Notes: generated by a model not told the origin, from the letters alone. Numbered from the stretch's first letter, positions 8,230 through 16,869 are shown. The stretch: DNA of 64,000 bases from Gracilimonas tropica DSM 19535 (GCF_000375425.1 NZ_AQXG01000002.1:203712-267711); one strand, 5' to 3'. Translations and numbers: made by a program.

Positions 8230-9393
8230 ATGTCTAAGATCTGCTTTGCATTATTATTCTTTTCTATGTTGGCAACAAGTGCTTTTGCCCAGATTGCACT
8301 AACGGCTGTTCCCTTCTTAGAAATGCGTCCGGATGCGCATACTACAGCCAACGGAGGAGTCTTCACTGCATTGGAAAGTGACGATATCAATGCATTTGTA
8401 TACAATCCGGCACAGCTTGGCAACTTTGGCAAATACAACAACTTGTCTTTTCAAACTGACCCGGGTAGAACGAATTGGTTAACAAACTTGGGAAGCAGTG
8501 ACCTTACCCTATTTAACACTTCGATAGCCGCAGGCTATAATTTTAGAAAAATCCCCCTATCCTTTGGGATGGCCTTTTCAAATCATCAACTCGATCTTGG
8601 AACATCATATAATACCATCACTCAGGAAAATTATACCGGAAAAGAAGAATATGATATGTACTCCATAGGAGTTCGATACGATTTTGGAATTCGCATAAAT
8701 GCAGGTTTTTCATATAAAGATATTAATTCTGATCTGGGTATGTATCAGGCTGAAGCAGATGCCTATGATTTTGGGGTGCAAGCCGGATATCCTTTTACTT
8801 ATAATAATCTATTCGGAGAGCTATCGATCGGGTATTCTCTGTTAAATTCCGGAGATTTCATACAATATGCGCCTGAATTAAGGCCTGATCCTCTCCCCAA
8901 GAAATCCGTAGTCGGTTATGCTATATCCCTGGGTTATCAAACTGTTTTTAGAGATAATTATTTAAAAATTGCGAGTGTTGACTGGAGCGTTGAGGCTGAA
9001 AATCTTCTTATTGACTGGAATGGAACATCAACGAGTTATTCGTCACAATTGGAAATCTTACCTGTGCTCGATAACCTCCTCACTACCCGTAGTAACGATG
9101 AAACACTGGTAAAACATGGTTTACGTTTACATATCATGGAATCTGCAACCGTTAGTTTTGGCAAGTTCTATGGTCCCGGGTTTCCTGAACCAATTAGTAC
9201 CCGGGGAGTTTCTCTAAGCCTACAATCCATCTCAAAAGTCTTTCTTTCCTCGTTGAAGCATCCAATTTTTACTTATTTCAGGAACCATTTTGATGTTACA
9301 TACTCCTGGGCTTCCTACCATACAGAAGATCAATCTCACCCTTTGAATGGCACTTCTTTGAACCGGATCTCATTTACCATAAATGGCTTTTAA
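8230..9393 (+). CDS. PorV/PorQ-family outer-membrane beta-barrel protein
   Basis: 387 residues with signal peptide MSKICFALLFFSMLATSAFAQ. The start of the mature protein, FLEMRPDAHTTANGGVFTAL followed by NAFVYNPAQLG, is the usual opening of PorV/PorQ (UPF0164) proteins: small residues before 'NPA'. The rest alternates short polar/aromatic beta strands (SYKDINSDLGMY, LSIGYSLLN) and ends in the strand SFTINGF with a C-terminal Phe. PorV carries cargo of the type IX secretion system; PorQ is also linked to that system. No other T9SS gene is in the window, so the assignment stays at family level. The next gene starts directly after its stop. Confidence 0.7.
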   Translation: MSKICFALLFFSMLATSAFAQIALTAVPFLEMRPDAHTTANGGVFTALESDDINAFVYNPAQLGNFGKYNNLSFQTDPGRTNWLTNLGSSDLTLFNTSIAAGYNFRKIPLSFGMAFSNHQLDLGTSYNTITQENYTGKEEYDMYSIGVRYDFGIRINAGFSYKDINSDLGMYQAEADAYDFGVQAGYPFTYNNLFGELSIGYSLLNSGDFIQYAPELRPDPLPKKSVVGYAISLGYQTVFRDNYLKIASVDWSVEAENLLIDWNGTSTSYSSQLEILPVLDNLLTTRSNDETLVKHGLRLHIMESATVSFGKFYGPGFPEPISTRGVSLSLQSISKVFLSSLKHPIFTYFRNHFDVTYSWASYHTEDQSHPLNGTSLNRISFTINGF

Positions 9394-9918
9394 ATGAAAA
9401 AGCTATATATCTATATCCTCTTTCCTTTTCTGATCATTTTAGCTTGCTGTAGAACTGTAACAGCCCAACCCTCATCTCCTCAATTTGACAGAGGCTGGTT
9501 TAGTTTTGGACTGGGGCAAGATTTCAGCACCAATAAAGAGATCAATGGAAGATTGGCAGGTTCCTTAACGATCAATTGGGGAAGAAATAAATTTTGGCAA
9601 GCAGGTTACAGTGCCAATAGTGAGATCTTAGGTACTACTCATTTTAGTGCCATACATGCCGGCCGGGGTATTTCGTCTGTTAACCGATGGTTTAGAGTAT
9701 CGGCTGCGGGCGGACCCGCTTTTATTTGGGGTAGAGAGAATGATCATAAACAACAGAAAAAAATAAACTTTTATTCAGCCGGTATTGTGGGCGACGCCCA
9801 GCTCTTCTTTACCCCTGTCAAGGAAATGGGCATTGGAGTACAATTCTCCGGTAACCTGAACTTTAAGCATCCATTAGGCGGTTACCGATTGATTATTGTG
9901 ATTGAGGGGCACAAATGA
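9394..9918 (+). CDS. Exported protein of unknown function, coupled to the PorV-like gene
   Basis: 174 residues. The N-terminus MKKLYIYILFPFLIILACC is a secretion signal. A lipobox-like LAC at C18, or signal peptidase I cleavage after TVTA, are both possible. The mature part is beta-rich with Gly/aromatic alternation (GWFSFGLGQDF, KFWQAGYSANSEI, AAGGPAFIWGR, GIGVQFSGNLNFKHPLGGYR), as in small outer-membrane or periplasmic beta-sheet proteins. No family was recognised. TAA of the PorV-like gene is followed directly by its ATG, so translation is probably coupled and the two may act together in the envelope. Confidence 0.68.
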   Translation: MKKLYIYILFPFLIILACCRTVTAQPSSPQFDRGWFSFGLGQDFSTNKEINGRLAGSLTINWGRNKFWQAGYSANSEILGTTHFSAIHAGRGISSVNRWFRVSAAGGPAFIWGRENDHKQQKKINFYSAGIVGDAQLFFTPVKEMGIGVQFSGNLNFKHPLGGYRLIIVIEGHK

Positions 9919-9997
9919 TCCACTGCTGAATTTCCTCTCTTATAAGTGTCCATATTTAATTTTAGATTTGGGATGAACCTGAATTTAGCTTCACAAC

Positions 9998-10576
9998 ATG
10001 AAAACGATATTGAATTATTTCTTTCGCGGTATGCTCATCATCTTACCGGTAGTAGCAACAGCCTATCTAACCTACGTTACACTGGTATGGATGAATGATG
10101 TGTTTAATTTTTTACTGTTCAGTTGGTTTGATATTGAGATCCCGGGACTTGGCATCATTACCGGATTTATTCTCATCAGCATTTTTGGCTACCTGATGTC
10201 ACGGACTTTTGCCCGGCCGGTCGTTTTCCTTTTTGAGAAATTGATCAGTAAAACACCACTCATCAATATTGTATACAATTCTCTGAAAGACCTGACGGAA
10301 GCTTTTGTGGGAGAAAAAAAGAAATTCAATAAACCGGTTTATATCGAGTTCAGTGAACCCATGGGCATGAAACGCTTCGGTTTTATCACCGAAGATTCTC
10401 TAAAACACCTCGGTTTGATGGATGAAGTAGCCGTGTATTGCCCTCATTCCTATAATGTATCCGGAAACCTTTACATCGTTCCGCGCGATAAAGTCACGCC
10501 CATCAAAACCGATGCCACCGATTTTATGCGATTTGTAGTTTCAGGAGGGGTTACCAAGATCCATCCAAAAGTATAA
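9998..10576 (+). CDS. DUF502 family membrane protein
   Basis: 192 residues. Two hydrophobic helices near 9-33 and 50-66 enclose a short loop, followed by the family hallmark GYLMSRTFARPVVFLFEKLISKTPLINIVYNSLKDLTEAF. A soluble beta domain then begins KPVYIEFSEPMGMKRFGFIT and contains YCPHSYNVSGNLYIV. This is the DUF502 architecture, an integral membrane family of unknown function widespread in bacteria and plants (COV-like proteins). The preceding gene ends 79 bases upstream on the same strand. Confidence 0.87.
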   Translation: MKTILNYFFRGMLIILPVVATAYLTYVTLVWMNDVFNFLLFSWFDIEIPGLGIITGFILISIFGYLMSRTFARPVVFLFEKLISKTPLINIVYNSLKDLTEAFVGEKKKFNKPVYIEFSEPMGMKRFGFITEDSLKHLGLMDEVAVYCPHSYNVSGNLYIVPRDKVTPIKTDATDFMRFVVSGGVTKIHPKV

Positions 10577-10623
10577 ATGACAAAACAACGATAACCTAAG
10601 CTATAAAAACCGATCGTGCCGCC

Positions 10624-11547
10624 TTAGTAGACTTCCTCAAAGGTGCGATCACCGGGCTTCACATTCCGGGTCATTTCATCCCAATCCCATTCTGCAGGAT
10701 CAATATTCTCAAAATCGCCTTTTAATACCAGGTATTCGGGGAATCCGTTCTTTGCAAGATTTTGATAGATCCCTTTTTCCATTCCTTTCAACCCACAAAT
10801 ATAGATAAGCGTATTTTCCTGCTCCAGAATAGGATGCAACTGTTCTTTATTATCATCAATTGCCGTTTGTACGTAATGTTTGGATCCGTCAGGCCGGCGA
10901 TCTTCACGGGATATCTTCGCGATGTAATGGAAATTCTCATTTTCCTTTTCTGTTTCCATAAAATAATCAGGATAGATCAGGTCGGTTCTGTAGGCTGCTC
11001 CAAAAACAAGCGCAATGTGTCCATCGTAATCAGACTCCAGCAACTCCATGATCATTCCACGAAAAGGAGCTATTCCGGTTCCAGTGGCAAAAAAGACATA
11101 ATTAAAATTTCTGGGATTCTCAGGCAACAAAAATCTCTTTCCGCTTGGCCCGGTTGCTTTCACTTTGTCGCCCGGCTTTAGATCTGCTAAATAGTTAGAA
11201 CAAACGCCGGTGTAAAGCTTGCCGTCCAGTTCTTCAATGGTGCGTTTTACCGTTGTAGAGACCAGGTTAGACTTTCCGCCTTCACCATTCGTGGGCGAAG
11301 AAACAGAGTATAACCGAAGTTTATGGGGACGTCCCCGCTCATCTTCTCCCGGAGGCAAAATGCCGATCGATTGTCCAATCCGCACTCGTCCTTCAAGTTC
11401 GGTTCCGGATACATCAAAAGTAACATGCCGTACAAAATTTGGGCTGCTTTCTTTCGTGCAAACATAATTTTCAACCACTGTGATCTCGGTTGGTTCTTTG
11501 GGTGAATAGATATTGAGTTCAACTTCAGGTAGTACTATTTCCGACAT
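10624..11547 (-). CDS. Plant-type ferredoxin-NADP+ reductase-like flavoprotein
   Basis: 307 residues. FAD-binding motifs of plant-type FNR are visible: RLYSVSS (phosphate and isoalloxazine contacts), GVCSNYLADLKPGD and VKATGPSGKRFLLP. The NADP domain shows FATGTGIAPFRGMIMELL, VFGAAYRTDLIY and YICGLKGMEKGI. The chain ends in EEVY; a C-terminal tyrosine stacking on the flavin is typical of photosynthetic-type FNRs, but here it follows an extra segment of about 25 residues. It should pass electrons between NADPH and a ferredoxin or flavodoxin. The partner is not in the window. The gene is monocistronic, with a terminator for the next minus-strand gene just upstream. Confidence 0.83.
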   Translation of the reverse strand: MSEIVLPEVELNIYSPKEPTEITVVENYVCTKESSPNFVRHVTFDVSGTELEGRVRIGQSIGILPPGEDERGRPHKLRLYSVSSPTNGEGGKSNLVSTTVKRTIEELDGKLYTGVCSNYLADLKPGDKVKATGPSGKRFLLPENPRNFNYVFFATGTGIAPFRGMIMELLESDYDGHIALVFGAAYRTDLIYPDYFMETEKENENFHYIAKISREDRRPDGSKHYVQTAIDDNKEQLHPILEQENTLIYICGLKGMEKGIYQNLAKNGFPEYLVLKGDFENIDPAEWDWDEMTRNVKPGDRTFEEVY

Positions 11548-11593
11548 ATTTCTGGATTTGCGTAAGAGTGAGTGATGTTTATGACTGATTTAA

Positions 11594-11626
11594 ACAAAAA
11601 AAATCCCGCACTTGTTAAGCGCGGGA
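11594..11626 (-). terminator. Rho-independent terminator of the outer-membrane protein gene
   Basis: On the minus strand GTCCCGC pairs with GCGGGA (arms 11621-11627 and 11604-11609) and is followed by eight T (11603 downwards). It lies about 25 bases after the stop of the 11651-12217 gene. Confidence 0.82.
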
Positions 11627-11650
11627 CTTTTAAAATAGGATATTTTTTAC

Positions 11651-12217
11651 TTAGAAATAAAATGTAAGTCCTACTGATAGTACATTACCGCTGAATTGTT
11701 TTTCCGTGATATCATCGTTTCCATCAAGAAACAAGTATCTGTAATCAACATTAAAAGCAGCATTTTTGTTGATGGCCAGATCGGCACCGAATCCCAGATG
11801 GTAACCTACTTTTACTTCTGTATCATCACCGGGATTCACAAAGCCTCCATCATAATCATAGACCGTGTAGTAACCTCCCAGACCCGCCAATCCATAAGGT
11901 GCAAAGTTTTGGGTTAGTGGAGCAAAGACCATCAATGAACCTGTTACAGGTATCTGACTTACTGTCAATTCTCCACCTGTTGTGGTATACGTTTGCTCTC
12001 CACGATATTCTACTGAAAACTCTCCACCCAGATATTTTCCTTTGGTGCGCAACTGCCCTCCTAAGAACAATGTTCCATCATCAGCATCAGGAGCTTTATA
12101 GTATCCAACCTTGGCTCCCAAGCCGGCTGAATTTTCGATCATAAAGTTTTGGGCTACAGCTGAGGTTAAAAAACCCGCAAATAAAAATATTGTACAAAAA
12201 AGTATAAGTCTTTTCAT
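11651..12217 (-). CDS. Small outer-membrane beta-barrel protein (OmpA/OmpW-like)
   Basis: 188 residues with a signal peptide MKRLILFCTIFLFAGFLTSAVAQ. The mature part alternates amphipathic beta strands (GLGAKVGYYKAPD, GGQLRTKGKYLGGEFSVEYRG, YGLAGLGGYYTVYDYD, GYHLGFGADLAINKNAAFNVDYRYLFL) and ends with the strand NVLSVGLTFYF. The C-terminal aromatic is the outer-membrane insertion signal. The size suggests eight strands. Specific function is unknown. The gene is followed by its own terminator. Confidence 0.75.
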   Translation of the reverse strand: MKRLILFCTIFLFAGFLTSAVAQNFMIENSAGLGAKVGYYKAPDADDGTLFLGGQLRTKGKYLGGEFSVEYRGEQTYTTTGGELTVSQIPVTGSLMVFAPLTQNFAPYGLAGLGGYYTVYDYDGGFVNPGDDTEVKVGYHLGFGADLAINKNAAFNVDYRYLFLDGNDDITEKQFSGNVLSVGLTFYF

Positions 12218-12290
12218 TACAAGTAGTTTTGTTATGATTCACTACTTGTAACAAATAGCAGATATAATTGTTCCTTTTTCTAAGAATGAC

Positions 12291-12980
12291 TTACTGATTG
12301 CTTATTCTATGCCGAATCAGTTCATCAACAGTAGCCCTGACGCCATTTTCATTTAACAGCTCTTCTGCCAGTTGATGAGTAACCCCTATACTTCTCATTC
12401 TCATCAAATTTTCTTTTGTAAGATCCTCTATCGTGTACCCCAGATCCATCATATTACTGGTAAAATAGGCGGTTACATCATTTTCACGAAGGTCGATAAG
12501 ATCTTGTATGGAGAGCTCATAGCCAAGTTCTTTCATCATACGGGCAAATGTAGCACTTACATCGGCATTTTGGAGTGCAACAAGTTCATCTAAGGTGACA
12601 TCGGTATAACCCACCTCCCGAATTTGAGAAGTATAAGTTGCCGTAACCCCTTCTTCCCTGAGTGCGATCAATTCTTCGTGTGTTAATTCACCATAACCCA
12701 TTTCTGTCATCCAAGCTCCCATTCGGTTCAGTAGATCTTCATCAGGTTGATTTAACTCCTGCACAAAGTTTTCGATTGGATTAACCTGTATTTCCGAAAA
12801 ATTAATTTTGGAACCGGTATAGAATATCAAAGTTGCCAGAAAGGCAAAAAGTAATACATAGTTCGCTAAAGATGATCCTGATTTTCCAGATGAAGAGGAG
12901 AGTTGTGAACTTGATCCGAGGTGACCTTCTTGTTCCAGATCCTTCAGATCATTTTTCAGGTTTTTGAATTTCGTACTCAT
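12291..12980 (-). CDS. Single-TM protein with four ~29-residue 'GY..LT..ELI.LR..GVTA' repeats
   Basis: 229 residues. The N-terminal 38 residues are charged and then Ser/Gly-rich, followed by one membrane helix (about 40-57) and a tail of tandem repeats. The landmark Gly-Tyr pairs fall at 95, 124, 153 and 181, a 28-29 residue period. Each unit follows the plan hxxxGYxxLTxxELIxLRxxGVTAxY (for example GYGELTHEELIALREEGVTA). Similar repeats occur C-terminal to membrane peptidase or regulator domains in Bacteroidota and Gemmatimonadota; I recall this from general knowledge and have not checked it. The repeats look alpha-helical and probably lie in the periplasm. No enzymatic domain is present. Confidence 0.75.
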   Translation of the reverse strand: MSTKFKNLKNDLKDLEQEGHLGSSSQLSSSSGKSGSSLANYVLLFAFLATLIFYTGSKINFSEIQVNPIENFVQELNQPDEDLLNRMGAWMTEMGYGELTHEELIALREEGVTATYTSQIREVGYTDVTLDELVALQNADVSATFARMMKELGYELSIQDLIDLRENDVTAYFTSNMMDLGYTIEDLTKENLMRMRSIGVTHQLAEELLNENGVRATVDELIRHRISNQ

Positions 12981-13033
12981 AATGTCAGCTTTTTAAATTC
13001 GACGATAAAGTACGTTGTTGCACCCAAAAAGAT

Positions 13034-13435
13034 TCACCCGACCTTCTCAAGAGAACGGGTCAATTCGCCAATGGTAAAAGGTTTTGAGATCAAATCGACA
13101 CATTTTGTTGCATGGGCCCGGTCGTAATTAACTTTGTCAGAGTTACCCGTAAGATAAATTACATCGGTTTCGATTTGTTCTTTAATTTTAGTAACAGCCT
13201 CAATTCCGTCCATTTCACCTTTTAGGCGAATATCCATCAGGATGATATCAGGATTATGTTCAAGTGCCAGGTTAATGGCTTCCTCTCCGGAAGCTGATTT
13301 TCCTACTAAACTGTGGCCAAGCTTTTTGATCATATTCTCTACCACTAATGAGATTATCATATCATCTTCAACGATGAGAATTTTTTTGGGTGATTCTGTC
13401 AAAATGTTATAAAACTTTATTATAGGTTTTTGCAA
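13034..13435 (-). CDS. Stand-alone CheY-like response regulator receiver
   Basis: 133 residues with a single receiver domain. The acidic pair D24/D25 (ILIVEDDMIISLVVENMI), phosphoacceptor D68 (IILMDIRLKGEMDGIEA), T96 (VIYLTGNSD) and K118 (LISKPFTIGEL) are all in place. There is no output domain. The motif 'MDIRLKGxMDGIE' is typical of receivers paired with HisKA_2 kinases, so the kinase at 4.5-6.2 kb is a conceivable but unproven partner. The first 14 residues are not conserved; a TTG codon 33 bases downstream could be the true start. Confidence 0.85.
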   Translation of the reverse strand: MQKPIIKFYNILTESPKKILIVEDDMIISLVVENMIKKLGHSLVGKSASGEEAINLALEHNPDIILMDIRLKGEMDGIEAVTKIKEQIETDVIYLTGNSDKVNYDRAHATKCVDLISKPFTIGELTRSLEKVG

Positions 13436-13505
13436 AAACAGGAGTTGTAATGCTCCTCAATGTTACAAAACTATTCTTTTTAATGTATTTAATTTAGGTT
13501 AAAAG

Positions 13506-14360
13506 CTATTGACTTACGAGATCAATTAATAAACCTTCCTCAATATCGACGTATGCCCGCCATCCGTCAAAATTTTGACCTTCATATTCAATCCGGAGTT
13601 CCCAACAATAACGTATTTCAAGTTGCTGCTGATCTTCATTTTCTGTTGCGTACAATACCTTCCTGGGTATTCCAGATATATCTCCAGCTTTTACGGTATA
13701 GATTTCTTCTTCTCCGGTATAAGGACGCATATCAATTTGCCAGCCGGCCATTCCTTCCTGCACATCTAAATAGCCGTAGGTAATAATGTCCGGAATAGTT
13801 ATATCCGGGTACCAATTACCCCAAATTCTGTTCACACCTTTCGCATCTATAAACACGGCGATTTCTGTTCCCTTTATTTCAATGGTATCAACTTTTTGGT
13901 TCTCAAATGTTACTTTCCACTCAATAGGAACATTATTTACATCGGGGCCCTCACAAATGGTACATCCATATAAAGGAACTAACTCCTTAACTTCTAATTT
14001 TGCACTATCCTGAACGCCGGTGTATTCCGCATTACGAGATAACGAAGCTTTGGCAGTAGAAATGAGGGTATCGGAATTGTTCATTTCAGTCCGTGTAATA
14101 ACCCGGTTTGCACAAGGACTTTGTCCATCTTCAAAAAATAATTCGCTGAACCCGGTGAATCCATACTTGTCGAGTGTTGAACAGATATGATTATTATTGG
14201 CTGACTGATATTCTTCATTCATCTGTTGAACCTCAGAAAGTTCAAGTACAGGATAAGCTGTAGGGTAATCTAAAGAAGGGTTTTCCGCTGTAAGCAGGTT
14301 ACATGCGATACCCGCTATACTCAAAGCCCCAAAAAAGCTAAAAAGAATTATTTTATGCAC
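13506..14360 (-). CDS. Putative lipoprotein of unknown function
   Basis: 284 residues. The N-terminus MHKIILFSFFGALSIAGIAC ends in a plausible lipobox cysteine (C20). Two further cysteine clusters occur in the mature part (CTICEGPD about 145 and single Cys at 60 and 83). The last 90 residues (TYGYLDVQEGMAGWQIDM..., IRYCWELRIEYE..., GWRAYVDIEEGLLIDLVSQ) read like a pair of PepSY-type beta hairpins, where the final strand carries 'aYVD...G.i'. This resemblance is weak. It stands alone, divergent from the DAO gene. Confidence 0.62.
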   Translation of the reverse strand: MHKIILFSFFGALSIAGIACNLLTAENPSLDYPTAYPVLELSEVQQMNEEYQSANNNHICSTLDKYGFTGFSELFFEDGQSPCANRVITRTEMNNSDTLISTAKASLSRNAEYTGVQDSAKLEVKELVPLYGCTICEGPDVNNVPIEWKVTFENQKVDTIEIKGTEIAVFIDAKGVNRIWGNWYPDITIPDIITYGYLDVQEGMAGWQIDMRPYTGEEEIYTVKAGDISGIPRKVLYATENEDQQQLEIRYCWELRIEYEGQNFDGWRAYVDIEEGLLIDLVSQ

Positions 14361-14460
14361 GTCAAAAAGCCATTTAGATGATATATTAAATTAAAGAAAA
14401 ATGGCTTTACATTGAAACTAAACTAACCTTCAATAGCATTAATATCTTCCAATTCTTTTA

Positions 14461-15561
14461 ATGGAAAAAAACAAGAATATCGGGATTATTGGATGTGGCA
14501 TTAGTGGATTAAGTGTCGCATATGTATTACTTGAAAGGGACTTCAATGTTACGCTGGTAAGTCAGCATCACCCTTTACATTCTGGTCCCGACCCAAAATT
14601 TGCCAGTCTATATCCTGCAGCCTCCATAATTCCACACTCCGTATTTGGAGAAAATATTCCCGAATTGTTTAAAATGAGCCAATCCTTTTTTGAGGAATTA
14701 TATGACCAGGAATTTCCCGGACTTTCCGTATTTCAACATTATGAGCTTTTCAACGACATCAAAGAGCTCCCCTGGTATAAAAATCTGATGAGAAATTTTG
14801 TGGCTTTTGATGACTTTAAGAAACACTTCTACCCAAGGCATCCAAGTATTCCGGTTTCCTCGGGTTGGCGGTTCAACTGTTATTTTGCAGACTGGGGAAT
14901 CTATCTTCCCGCATTATTCCAAAAAGTGATGGAAATGGGAGCTGAACTTAACCTTCAGCATTTAAATAAAGATGACCTTCCTTTGCTTTCATATGATGTC
15001 GTTATAAACTGTGGCGGCTTGTCAGGCGCTCAACTTTTTGATGATCATGCAGCATTATTATATCGGGGCCATTTACTTTCAATACAAGATGCCCCAAAAC
15101 TTACCTCCCCCACTGGCGAGTTAGTCTCGTTCAATTTTTCGCCCGGTAAACAGCATTATTCAACCCAAAATGATATTCCTCAGGATGTTTACTGCTACTC
15201 CAGACAAGACGGATGGGTTTTTGGAGGAAGCCGGCAAATGGGGAACATTCGAAATGATGTTTGGCAAGGGGATCAAGCAATGAGTGATAAAATAAAGGTT
15301 GGGGATGTACTAATTCCGGCAAAAATTTTATCCCTAAACGAAGGTATCATAGAACATAGTTTTGGAATTAAAACCCGGAATTACCTGAAACGAAAAGCAA
15401 AAATGGGATATCGTTTTATCCGAAAAAAAGATAATGGGCTACGACTTGAAGCCGAAGAGAAGTTTGGAAAGAAATTCATTCACAATTATGGCCACGGTGG
15501 AGCTGGAGTCACCCTGAGTTGGGGCTGTGCGCTTAAAGTAGCTGAATTGCTGGAAAGTTGA
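14461..15561 (+). CDS. FAD-dependent oxidoreductase of the D-amino-acid oxidase family
   Basis: 366 residues. The N-terminal dinucleotide-binding motif is NIGIIGCGISGLSVAYVLLE, ending in an acidic/polar strand. The segment ASLYPAASIIPHSV matches the flavin-contacting region of DAAO-like enzymes. The C-terminus FIHNYGHGGAGVTLSWGCAL is the strongest hallmark of the DAAO/ThiO/DASOX group. Such enzymes oxidise amine or amino-acid substrates with FAD; the substrate here cannot be predicted. It is longer than typical bacterial DAAO (about 320). No obvious Shine-Dalgarno was seen. It converges on the DUF2805 gene, only 9 bases between stops. Confidence 0.8.
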   Translation: MEKNKNIGIIGCGISGLSVAYVLLERDFNVTLVSQHHPLHSGPDPKFASLYPAASIIPHSVFGENIPELFKMSQSFFEELYDQEFPGLSVFQHYELFNDIKELPWYKNLMRNFVAFDDFKKHFYPRHPSIPVSSGWRFNCYFADWGIYLPALFQKVMEMGAELNLQHLNKDDLPLLSYDVVINCGGLSGAQLFDDHAALLYRGHLLSIQDAPKLTSPTGELVSFNFSPGKQHYSTQNDIPQDVYCYSRQDGWVFGGSRQMGNIRNDVWQGDQAMSDKIKVGDVLIPAKILSLNEGIIEHSFGIKTRNYLKRKAKMGYRFIRKKDNGLRLEAEEKFGKKFIHNYGHGGAGVTLSWGCALKVAELLES

Positions 15562-15570
15562 ATGCAAATA

Positions 15571-15825
15571 TCACTTCTGGTTTGGGCTTACAAAACGTGT
15601 TACAAAAGCTCTTCTTTTCTGGCGATGCTTGGTCTTGCGCCCGGATACTCGTTTTCGCCACATCTTAAAGCTGGATCTTTTCAGCTCGGAGCGCATTAGT
15701 TCAATGGTTTCCTTTTCACTTAGCCCAAACTGATATTCGATAGCTCCAAAAGGAGTCCGGTCTTCCCAAGCCATTTCAATAATTCGGCTTTTATCTGCTT
15801 TTGATAGGTGATCGAAATTTGCCAT
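15571..15825 (-). CDS. DUF2805 / TIGR03643 family small basic protein
   Basis: 84 residues. The pattern ADKSRIIEMAWEDRTPFGAI followed by EYQFGLSEKETIELMR is the signature of this family, which looks like a small helix-turn-helix unit. A very basic C-terminal half follows (KMWRKRVSGRKTKHRQKRR). Nucleic-acid binding is likely from the charge and fold; the function is unknown. The length is that of the family. An AT-rich leader and a convergent terminator stem separate it from the Bax-inhibitor gene. Confidence 0.85.
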   Translation of the reverse strand: MANFDHLSKADKSRIIEMAWEDRTPFGAIEYQFGLSEKETIELMRSELKRSSFKMWRKRVSGRKTKHRQKRRAFVTRFVSPNQK

Positions 15826-15909
15826 AATTTCTTTTTTAGGATGAATACAAAAACCGCAGTTATATCAATCCATCATTTTTTTAACTAAAGCACTAAAACC
15901 CTGATTCAA

Positions 15910-15947
15910 TTTGAATAAAAAAGCCTGTGATCTAAATCACAGGCTTT
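15910..15947 (-). terminator. Rho-independent terminator of the Bax-inhibitor gene
   Basis: AAGCCTGTGAT (15921-15931) and ATCACAGGCTT (15936-15946) are perfect reverse complements with a 4-base loop. Read on the minus strand the stem is followed by a run of T (15920 downwards). It lies about 40 bases after the 15986-16678 gene. Confidence 0.9.
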
Positions 15948-15985
15948 AAAATAAATTTTAGTTTTTTTGAGATTGAGTGGCAACA

Positions 15986-16678
15986 TTACTTACGCTGACC
16001 AAAAATCCTCAATAGAAAGATAAACATATTAATGAAATCGAGGTACAGAGCCAATGCCCCCATAATAGCTCCTTTGCTTCCTTCTTCTGATTCAATATCT
16101 ACTTCAAGACTCATTTTCTTGATCTTTTGAGTATCATAGGCCGTCAATCCTACAAAAACCAACACCCCGATGATAGTGATTCCCCAGTACAGTGTTTCAT
16201 TGTGCCAAAAAATATTAACGATACTGGCAAGAATAATTCCGATCAATCCCATAAAGGCGATATTACCAATGCTGGTTAAATCGGTTTTGGTGAAATAGCC
16301 GTAGGCACTCATGATGCCAAAGGTACCTGCAGTAATAAAAAATGTGGAGGCGATTGAGCCTGCTGTAAATACCAAAAAGAGCACCGAGAACGTGAGGCCG
16401 TTCAGAGCAGAATAAAGTAAGAAAAGTGTGATTGCACGAGTTGCGTTCATACTACTGATGGAGCTCGATAGCCAAAATACGAGTCCAAGTTCACCTAAAA
16501 GAATCCCAAAGAAAAGAATCTGATTTCCGGCAATGATATCTATTAGCCCGGAATTAGCTGTTCTTAGAGCAATAAATCCAGTAATGGCTAATGCAAGCGC
16601 CATCCAGCCATATACTTTATTGATAAAACTGATCTGTATTGATTTTATCTGCTCAGCAGTTAATTGTTGCGTATTCAT
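15986..16678 (-). CDS. Bax inhibitor-1 / YccA family membrane protein
   Basis: 230 residues with seven hydrophobic helices. Family landmarks are the start VYGWMALALAITGFIALRTA, the loop SAYGYFTKTDLTSIGNI and VFVGLTAYDTQKIKKM, where the 'TAYDTQ' aspartate forms part of the pH sensor in characterised homologues. The C-terminal GALALYLDFINMFIFLLRIF is also typical. Members are proposed to be proton-sensitive Ca2+ leak channels, or partners of FtsH in E. coli YccA. It is transcribed alone and ends at a clear terminator. Confidence 0.93.
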   Translation of the reverse strand: MNTQQLTAEQIKSIQISFINKVYGWMALALAITGFIALRTANSGLIDIIAGNQILFFGILLGELGLVFWLSSSISSMNATRAITLFLLYSALNGLTFSVLFLVFTAGSIASTFFITAGTFGIMSAYGYFTKTDLTSIGNIAFMGLIGIILASIVNIFWHNETLYWGITIIGVLVFVGLTAYDTQKIKKMSLEVDIESEEGSKGAIMGALALYLDFINMFIFLLRIFGQRK

Positions 16679-16761
16679 TAATTCTTTATGATTATAAATT
16701 AAATTTCATTTTGAACTGTTACATCAATGGTGTGTAACAATGATTTTACCTGTTTTATTGC

Positions 16762-16851
16762 ATGGATAAAGTACTAAAAATGATAGTGGTTTGTTTACTC
16801 TGTGTAGTGATTATTACAGGTTTGGTTTTTTTATTTGAATGGATTTTTTAA
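16762..16851 (+). CDS. Possible 29-residue single-TM small protein
   Basis: ATG at 16762 opens a short frame, MDKVLKMIVVCLLCVVIITG and then LVFLFEWIF, ending in TAA at 16849-16851. It is a charged start followed by one uninterrupted membrane helix, the composition expected of a bacterial small membrane protein. It ends 18 bases before the DUF2892 gene on the same strand. No clear Shine-Dalgarno sequence precedes it, and AT-rich spacers can give such frames by chance, so it is tentative. Confidence 0.35.
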   Translation: MDKVLKMIVVCLLCVVIITGLVFLFEWIF

Positions 16852-16869
16852 CAAAAAATTGAGGCGATT

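Noticed and set aside
11696..12144. Plus-strand frames antisense to the 188-residue barrel gene
   Set aside because: Barrel gene has signal peptide and C-terminal aromatic strand; the opposite frames lack any pattern.
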